This document shows positions 59,335 to 64,000 of a stretch of 64,000 nucleotides of DNA, one piece after another. The notes beneath the pieces are model-generated. The model ran no database searches. It was not told the origin of the DNA and worked only from the letters and a program-made list of their open reading frames with translations. Numbering within the stretch: the first letter of the stretch is position 1; every line of letters begins with the position of its first letter. The position numbers and the translations under genes were made by a program. The DNA is from Pseudomonas laurylsulfatiphila (GTDB lineage: Bacteria > Pseudomonadota > Gammaproteobacteria > Pseudomonadales > Pseudomonadaceae), in assembly GCF_002934665.1 (NCBI RefSeq), contig NZ_NIRS01000002.1, forward strand, positions 372,001-436,000. The letters are read 5' to 3'.

Positions 59335-60053
59335 TGAAAAAATTCACGGCGCAGAACATTGACTTCTCCTATACAGATACGCCCCTCTTGACCCGGGCAT
59401 CTCTTGAGGTTGCTCAAGGCGACATTGTCGGCATTCTGGGGCCCAACGGATCTGGAAAAACAACTTTTTTCGATATCGTCTGCGACCTTAAAAAAGCAAA
59501 ATCCGGCCTCATAAAAAACGACTTCAATCATTTTTTATACCTTTCTCAAATCATCTCCACGCCCCCACCGCTGCGCATGCGTGACATTTTTAAAATGGTA
59601 TCGGCGCTGTCATCAAACGACCCCATGACACAAGATAAAACCCTGAAAAAACTAAGTACCTGGAGCCCAGCGATAGTTGACCGATACCAGGATATATGGA
59701 ACAAAAAGTCATCACTATGCAGCTACGGAGAGACACGCTGGTTCTTTACGCTTTCTCTTCTTTCAATTTCTGCAGACTTTGTAATTCTCGACGAACCTAC
59801 TGCCGGCGTAGATCCAGAATTTCGTCACTATATCTGGCAATGTCTTCACGGCGCTGCCAGGGAGGGCACCGCCATTCTGGTTTCCTCGCACAATGTTGAT
59901 GAAGTCATTAACCATTGTGATTATTTTTATATGATCAGCCAGCAACGCTTCAATCGCTTTAACAACGGCAGTGAATTCATGCAAAAGTATGGAGTAAAGA
60001 CTGTGGACGATGCGTTTATCCGGGCCGTTACTGAACCTGTATTCGCAACATAA
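59334..60053 (+). CDS. ABC transporter ATPase with a degenerate signature motif
   Basis: The 239-residue ATPase has Walker A GPNGSGKT (36-43), Walker B FVILDEP (149-155), a D-loop (AGVD) and an H-loop His186 (VSSHNVDE). The ABC signature, normally LSGGQ, reads CSYGETR (about 129-135). It overlaps the permease by 1 nt, sharing its A+T bias. ATG 59334 is preceded by GGAG; 59319 is an alternative. It should drive export by the adjacent permease. Confidence 0.88.
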   Translation: MKKFTAQNIDFSYTDTPLLTRASLEVAQGDIVGILGPNGSGKTTFFDIVCDLKKAKSGLIKNDFNHFLYLSQIISTPPPLRMRDIFKMVSALSSNDPMTQDKTLKKLSTWSPAIVDRYQDIWNKKSSLCSYGETRWFFTLSLLSISADFVILDEPTAGVDPEFRHYIWQCLHGAAREGTAILVSSHNVDEVINHCDYFYMISQQRFNRFNNGSEFMQKYGVKTVDDAFIRAVTEPVFAT

Positions 60054-60071
60054 ATCACTGGAAGCGCACGG

Positions 60072-60101
60072 GGGAGCTGCCGCAGACCACGACAGCTCCC
60101 G
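60072..60101. repeat. Degenerate REP hairpin after the ABC pair
   Basis: GGGGAGCTGCCGCAG and CAGCTCCC are the shortened arms of the common GTAGGAGCTGCCGCAGG hairpin. It closes the A+T-rich segment on its right side. Confidence 0.6.
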
Positions 60102-60120
60102 ATGAGGAATGAAATTCGAT

Positions 60121-60399
60121 TCAGTCGGTAAGTCCAGCCAGATACGCCCACGGATAAATCCCCCGCTCATGCCCATCGCTGAAGACCAGTTGCAGGCCAT
60201 AGCCCTGCGGGTTCAGTTCGATCACCCGCACCCGGGCATCCACCAACGGCACCATCCCCCGCAGCCGAAACGCTCGACACTGCGAACACGGGCACTGCCG
60301 GCGCAACTCGGCGTGGTCCAGCAGTTGTTCGCGGCCATCGGGCCAGTTCAATCGCAGCTGCTGCCTACTCTGCGAATTACCCACCGCCAGCGGATTCAT
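60121..60399 (-). CDS. DUF971 protein
   Basis: The 92-residue protein is a single DUF971 domain (LRLNWPDGREQLLDHAELRRQCPCSQCRAF, with the conserved CxxC). The family resembles the N-terminal zinc domain of gamma-butyrobetaine hydroxylase. It overlaps the HEAT-repeat gene by 4 nt and ends the leftward ABC operon. Function unknown. Confidence 0.88.
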   Translation of the reverse strand: MNPLAVGNSQSRQQLRLNWPDGREQLLDHAELRRQCPCSQCRAFRLRGMVPLVDARVRVIELNPQGYGLQLVFSDGHERGIYPWAYLAGLTD

Positions 60400-61358
60400 T
60401 GCAGTTGACTCAAGGCAATGCGCACGGCCTTGCGCACTTCAGGGTCGCCGTCGTGTTGCGCGGCCTGCAATGGCGCAATGGCCCGTGGGTCGCCCAGTTC
60501 GCCAAGGGCCAGCGCGGCTTCCTTGCGCAGGTTGCTGATGCGATGGCCGAGGGTGTCGATCAGCGCTTCGAGCGCCGGTACATAACGCAAGCGACCGAGG
60601 CTGCGGGTGGCGCGCAGACGCACCTGCCAGTAATCGTCGCCCAAGGCGTCGACCAGGGCCGGGCCGGCGTCGGGGTGGCCGACCTTGCCCAGGGTGGTGG
60701 CGGCTTCTTCGCGGACTTGCCAGGCAGCGTCCCGCAAGGCCTGGCGCAGGGCCGGCAGCACCTGGGCGTCAGACGCCAGGCCCAGCGCCCCGGTGGCGGC
60801 TCGCCGCACGTCGGTGTCCGGGTCAGCACTGGCCAACCGCGCCAGGGCCGGCAAGGCCTCGAGTTGCTTGAGCCAGCCGAGCACCCCCACCGCCTCGCGG
60901 CGCACGCTGGCGCTTTCATCGTCCAATGCCCGGGCCGCCGCATCGGCGGCATCGGGGCAGCGCAACTCGCGCAACGCCCTGAACGCGGCAATGCGTACGC
61001 CGCTGTCGGCGTGCCCGGTCCACGGCAGAATGACCCGCCCCGCCGCTTCGCTCTTGAGCAGGCTGAGGCTTTGCGCAGCGGCCGCCTGCACCGCCGGGGA
61101 TGGATCCGTCAGGGCCTGGCACAAGGCTTCGACCACGGGCGCGTCCTCCCAGGCTTCCAGCAACCGGGCGGCTTCGGCGCGCACCTCGGCGATCGGGTCT
61201 TCGGCCAGTCGATCGATCAACCACTGCAGGCCGTCCGGTTCCTCAAGATCGGCCAGTTCGATCAGCGCGATCCGGCGTACGCCGGGGTCGTCATCGGTCA
61301 GGCGTGGTTGCAGAGCCAGAATGTCGTCGTTATCGGTTACATCGAATAGTGAGGTCAT
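60396..61358 (-). CDS. HEAT-repeat / PBS lyase-like repeat protein
   Basis: The 320-residue protein is almost entirely HEAT-like helical repeats of about 31 residues (for example DPSPAVQAAAAQSLSLL, DAAWQVREEAATTLGKVG, DDYWQVRLRATRSLGRL, DPEVRKAVRIALSQL). Such scaffolds bind proteins and lack enzymatic residues. It overlaps both the ABC ATPase upstream and DUF971 downstream by 4 nt, so it belongs to the transporter operon. A role in assembling a metal or cofactor enzyme is possible but not shown. Confidence 0.9.
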   Translation of the reverse strand: MTSLFDVTDNDDILALQPRLTDDDPGVRRIALIELADLEEPDGLQWLIDRLAEDPIAEVRAEAARLLEAWEDAPVVEALCQALTDPSPAVQAAAAQSLSLLKSEAAGRVILPWTGHADSGVRIAAFRALRELRCPDAADAAARALDDESASVRREAVGVLGWLKQLEALPALARLASADPDTDVRRAATGALGLASDAQVLPALRQALRDAAWQVREEAATTLGKVGHPDAGPALVDALGDDYWQVRLRATRSLGRLRYVPALEALIDTLGHRISNLRKEAALALGELGDPRAIAPLQAAQHDGDPEVRKAVRIALSQLQ

Positions 61359-62203
61359 AGGGCAAATCGCGGCAGTTTGTTTTCAGGGGGAAGTCCGAGC
61401 GGGTTCAGGCGCGGCAGTTGCCGGCCGTCTTCGTGCCGCAGGAGTTCGAGGCAATGGCGTTTCAGATGCGAAAATTCAGGGCGGGTCATCAGTTCCGTGC
61501 TACGCGGCCGGGGGAAGTCCAGGCGCAGGTCTTCGATGATTCGCCCGGGGCGCGAGCTCATGACCAGCAAGCGGTCGGCGAGGAACAGCGCTTCGTCGAT
61601 GTCATGGGTGACAAACACCACGGTGGTGCGGATGCGCGTCCAGATGTCCAGCAGCAGCTCCTGCATGTTCAACCGGGTCAGGGCATCGAGGGCGCCGAAG
61701 GGCTCGTCCATCAGCAACAGGCGCGGACGGTTGACCAGCACCCGGGCGATTTCCACCCGCTGCTGCATGCCACCGGACAGTTGATCGGGCCAGCGCCCGG
61801 CAAAACCTTCGAGGCCCACCAGGGCGAGGATTTCATCCGCCGCCTTGTGCCGTTCGGACCTGCCGATGCCTTGCATTTTCAAGCCGAACGCCACGTTGTC
61901 ACGCACCGTGCGCCACGGAAACAGCGTGTGCTGCTGGAACACCATGCCCCGTTGTGGCGATGGTCCCGACACCGGCGCGCCATCCACGCTCAAGCTGCCG
62001 GTGCGCGGTTGCAGATGGCCGGCCAGCGCCCCGAGCAAGGTGGATTTACCGCAACCGGACGGCCCGAGGATGCACACGAACTGCCCCGGTTCGATCTGGC
62101 AGTCGAGGCCCTGCAACGCTTCGAAAGCCCCAGGGCCCTCGCCTAGGCTGATCGACAACCCGTGGATATCGATACGCCCTTCCAGGTGTTGAAAAACGCT
62201 CAT
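61355..62203 (-). CDS. Sulfonate/nitrate/taurine-type ABC ATPase
   Basis: The 282-residue ATPase is of the SsuB/TauB/NrtD type, with Walker A GPSGCGKST (47-55), LSGGM signature and Walker B LLLMDEPFGALD. ATG 62203 (MSVFQHLEGR) overlaps the permease stop (ATGA). The substrate of the system cannot be told from the ATPase. Confidence 0.94.
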   Translation of the reverse strand: MSVFQHLEGRIDIHGLSISLGEGPGAFEALQGLDCQIEPGQFVCILGPSGCGKSTLLGALAGHLQPRTGSLSVDGAPVSGPSPQRGMVFQQHTLFPWRTVRDNVAFGLKMQGIGRSERHKAADEILALVGLEGFAGRWPDQLSGGMQQRVEIARVLVNRPRLLLMDEPFGALDALTRLNMQELLLDIWTRIRTTVVFVTHDIDEALFLADRLLVMSSRPGRIIEDLRLDFPRPRSTELMTRPEFSHLKRHCLELLRHEDGRQLPRLNPLGLPPENKLPRFAL

Positions 62204-62985
62204 CAGGCTTTTCCTCGTGGTCGATGCCAAGGCGTGAACAGCCCGCCCAGACGCTTGATCAACAGGCTGCTACCCATGCCGAGCACGCCGATCAGCAACA
62301 TACCGACGACGATGTCGGCGTAGTTCTGGATGGTGTAGGACTCCCAGGTGTAATAGCCGATGCCGAATTGGCCGGAGATCATTTCCGCCGTCACCAGGCA
62401 GAACCACGAGGTGCCCATGCCGATGGCCAGGCCGGTAATGATACTCGGCGCGGCGCCCGGTAGAACGACTTCCAGCAGGATGGCCCGGCGCCCTGCCCCG
62501 AGGCTTTTCGCCGAGGCGATCAGCCGTGGGTCGACGCCTTCGACGCCATGCACGGTGTTGAGCAGGATCGGGAACAGGGCGCCGGTGAAGGTGATGAACA
62601 CCATCGACAGTTCCGACGAGGGAAACATCAGGATCGCCAGGGGAATCCATGCCACGGCCGGGATTGGCCGCAGGACTTCCAGGGGCGGCAGCAACAGATC
62701 TTCGGCCCATTTCGAGCGGCCGATGGCCAGGCCCAGGGCGACGCCTATGATCAGCGCCGCGAGGTAGCCGGCGAATACCCGGCCGAGGCTGCTGCCCAAG
62801 TGCTGGGCGAGTTTGCCCGAGTCGCCCAGGCCAAGGGCGGCCTCAATGACCGCCAAGGGTGTCGGGACGTTGGCGAAGGTCACCAGGCCGAGGTTCCAGT
62901 GGTGGCTGGCGGCGAGTTGCCAGAACAGCAGGCAGAGCAGCAGTGAAGCGGCTCTGGGAATCCAGCGTAAGAATGATCCAGACAT
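62203..62985 (-). CDS. Sulfonate/nitrate/taurine-type ABC permease
   Basis: The 260-residue SsuC/TauC-family permease has about six helices and the EAA region ASAKSLGAGRRAILLEVVLPGAAP. ATG 62985 (MSGSF) has GGGAA six bases upstream; ATG 62991 is the alternative. It overlaps the ATPase gene and follows the binding-protein gene by about 134 nt, a gap filled by a REP hairpin. Confidence 0.93.
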   Translation of the reverse strand: MSGSFLRWIPRAASLLLCLLFWQLAASHHWNLGLVTFANVPTPLAVIEAALGLGDSGKLAQHLGSSLGRVFAGYLAALIIGVALGLAIGRSKWAEDLLLPPLEVLRPIPAVAWIPLAILMFPSSELSMVFITFTGALFPILLNTVHGVEGVDPRLIASAKSLGAGRRAILLEVVLPGAAPSIITGLAIGMGTSWFCLVTAEMISGQFGIGYYTWESYTIQNYADIVVGMLLIGVLGMGSSLLIKRLGGLFTPWHRPRGKA

Positions 62986-63014
62986 ACACATTTCCCGATG
63001 GCAATCACAACCCC

Positions 63015-63098
63015 TGTAGGAGCTGCCGAAGGCTGCGATCTTTTGACGGTTTCACGATTGCCGAAGAGCAAAGATCGCAGCCTTCGGCAGCTCCTACA
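63015..63098. repeat. REP hairpin inside the ABC operon
   Basis: GTAGGAGCTGCCGAAGGCTG arms and inverse, between the binding-protein stop and the permease start. A hairpin here could protect the upstream mRNA and raise binding-protein yield over the permease. Confidence 0.9.
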
Positions 63099-63119
63099 GG
63101 GAACCGTGGTGTTTGGGGG

Positions 63120-64000
63120 TTAGCGGGCGGCCACGGCCTGTGTGGTGGCATCGGTGAAGTCGTATACCTTCCCGCCCTGGGCGCTGGCGAACTGTTGGGC
63201 CTGGCCTTTGAGCAGGAACGCGCTCAGCCGCCCTTTTCCGTCGGTGGCAAACCACGCCTGATCCGCCAGCAACTTGATCCCGCTGTCGCTGGCCTGGGTG
63301 TACACCGCACGGATGCTCTTGCCTTCCTGTTTCAATGCTGTCAGCGCGGTAAATGCCGACTCCGCGGAGGCGTACTGACGGACTTTCGGCTCGCCACGTA
63401 CCCAGATTTCCGCCACATGGCTGAAGTCGGTGATGGCTTTGCCGCTTGCCGCATCGACGGCCTTGAGCGGCGTCTGCTGGTAATTCCCAAGCTGCGCGCT
63501 GTAGTCCAGGTTCGAGGCCTTGAAGGCGGCGCGGATGTACTGGTCGTCGATGAAGGTATTGAGATCGAGACCGCGATCGGCCTTCTTCAACAGCTTGAGG
63601 GTATCGATGGCGGTGCCCACGGCCTGGCGGTATTCCGGCTTCCAGCTCAGGTCGCGGGTCTGTACGCCGAGGGGGCCATGGAACAGGTAGTTGACCTCGG
63701 CATCGACCCCGGTGACCTTGGCGATCAACTCGCTGTATTTCTCCGGTTCAGCCGCCAGCAGCTGGTTGGCTTCGATGCTCGCCCGCAGGTAGGCGACGAC
63801 GATTTCCGGGTACTTTTTCGCATAGGCCTGATCGACCAGCGCACCGTGGAAGGTCGGCGCATCGGCCTGGGAGCCATCATAGATCTTGCGGGCGAAACCA
63901 CGGCTGGGAAACAGCTCGGCGAAGGGGACGAAGTCGGCGTGAGCATCAATCTTGCCGGCCTGCAACGCGGAACCGGCGACTTCCGGCGGCTGGGCGATGA
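63120..64000 (-). CDS. Periplasmic binding protein, SsuA/NrtA-type (5' end outside window)
   Basis: The C-terminal 293 codons are present; the start lies beyond the right edge. Segments such as IDAHADFVPFAELFPSRGFARKIYDGS and AYAKKYPEIVVAYLRASIEANQLLA match the sulfonate/nitrate/taurine binding family. It should be the first gene of the operon with the permease, ATPase, HEAT-repeat and DUF971 genes. The ligand is not determined. Confidence 0.9.
   Translation of the reverse strand, partial: IAQPPEVAGSALQAGKIDAHADFVPFAELFPSRGFARKIYDGSQADAPTFHGALVDQAYAKKYPEIVVAYLRASIEANQLLAAEPEKYSELIAKVTGVDAEVNYLFHGPLGVQTRDLSWKPEYRQAVGTAIDTLKLLKKADRGLDLNTFIDDQYIRAAFKASNLDYSAQLGNYQQTPLKAVDAASGKAITDFSHVAEIWVRGEPKVRQYASAESAFTALTALKQEGKSIRAVYTQASDSGIKLLADQAWFATDGKGRLSAFLLKGQAQQFASAQGGKVYDFTDATTQAVAAR

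Overview
The window is a GC-rich chromosomal segment of a fluorescent Pseudomonas (P. fluorescens group). This is inferred from codon use, gene content (cti next to metH, aerobic cobalamin genes, a lexA2-imuA-imuB-dnaE2 cassette, cysI with a DUF934 partner) and dozens of REP hairpins of the kinds abundant in that group. I see no rRNA, tRNA, prophage or IS transposase. About 55 protein genes are supported, two of them under 60 codons.

Layout. (1) 1-5.0 kb, minus strand: a catabolic operon with a polar amino acid ABC transporter, RidA, an IclR regulator and a fold-type III PLP enzyme cut by the window edge. (2) 5.2-7.0 kb: a MerR regulator divergent from an Old Yellow Enzyme-type oxidoreductase, with a MerR-type promoter between them. 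(3) 7.1-16.9 kb: a cobalamin cluster built around two divergent cobalamin riboswitches. cobW, cobN and a chlI/chlD locus run leftward; cbtB, cbtA, cobE and cobM run rightward. The chlI and VWA (chlD) parts lie in overlapping frames joined at an A AAA AAG slippery site followed by a perfect 11-bp hairpin, so one gene probably makes both small cobaltochelatase subunits by programmed -1 frameshifting. (4) 17-28 kb: nfuA, cti, metH, an orphan sugar-type binding protein, cysI and its partner. (5) 28.1-32.9 kb: a large toxin-like LRR protein whose NEL ligase remnant lacks the catalytic Cys, followed by a 123-bp tandem REP array. (6) 33-40.5 kb: sohB, a histidine phosphatase, SCP2, a LysR regulator, a desaturase and strictosidine-synthase-like pair, small conserved proteins and a structured 0.6-kb intergenic stretch.

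(7) 40.5-51 kb: a hybrid sensor kinase, then a GntR regulator divergent from a spermidine/putrescine-type ABC transporter, two amidohydrolases and a flavin reductase-like protein, which reads as an uptake and deamination pathway for an unidentified nitrogen compound. (8) 51.4-58.1 kb: a secreted alpha/beta hydrolase convergent with the translesion mutasome cassette under a LexA2 box. (9) 58.2-60.1 kb: an A+T-rich, REP-bounded two-gene ABC exporter that looks imported. (10) 60.1-64 kb, minus strand: a sulfonate/nitrate-type ABC transporter in one operon with a HEAT-repeat protein and a DUF971 protein.

The observations I rate highest are the frameshifting chlI/chlD locus beside cobN, the low-GC ABC island, the REP element translated in frame inside cobN, the NEL protein without its catalytic Cys, and the 123-bp array.
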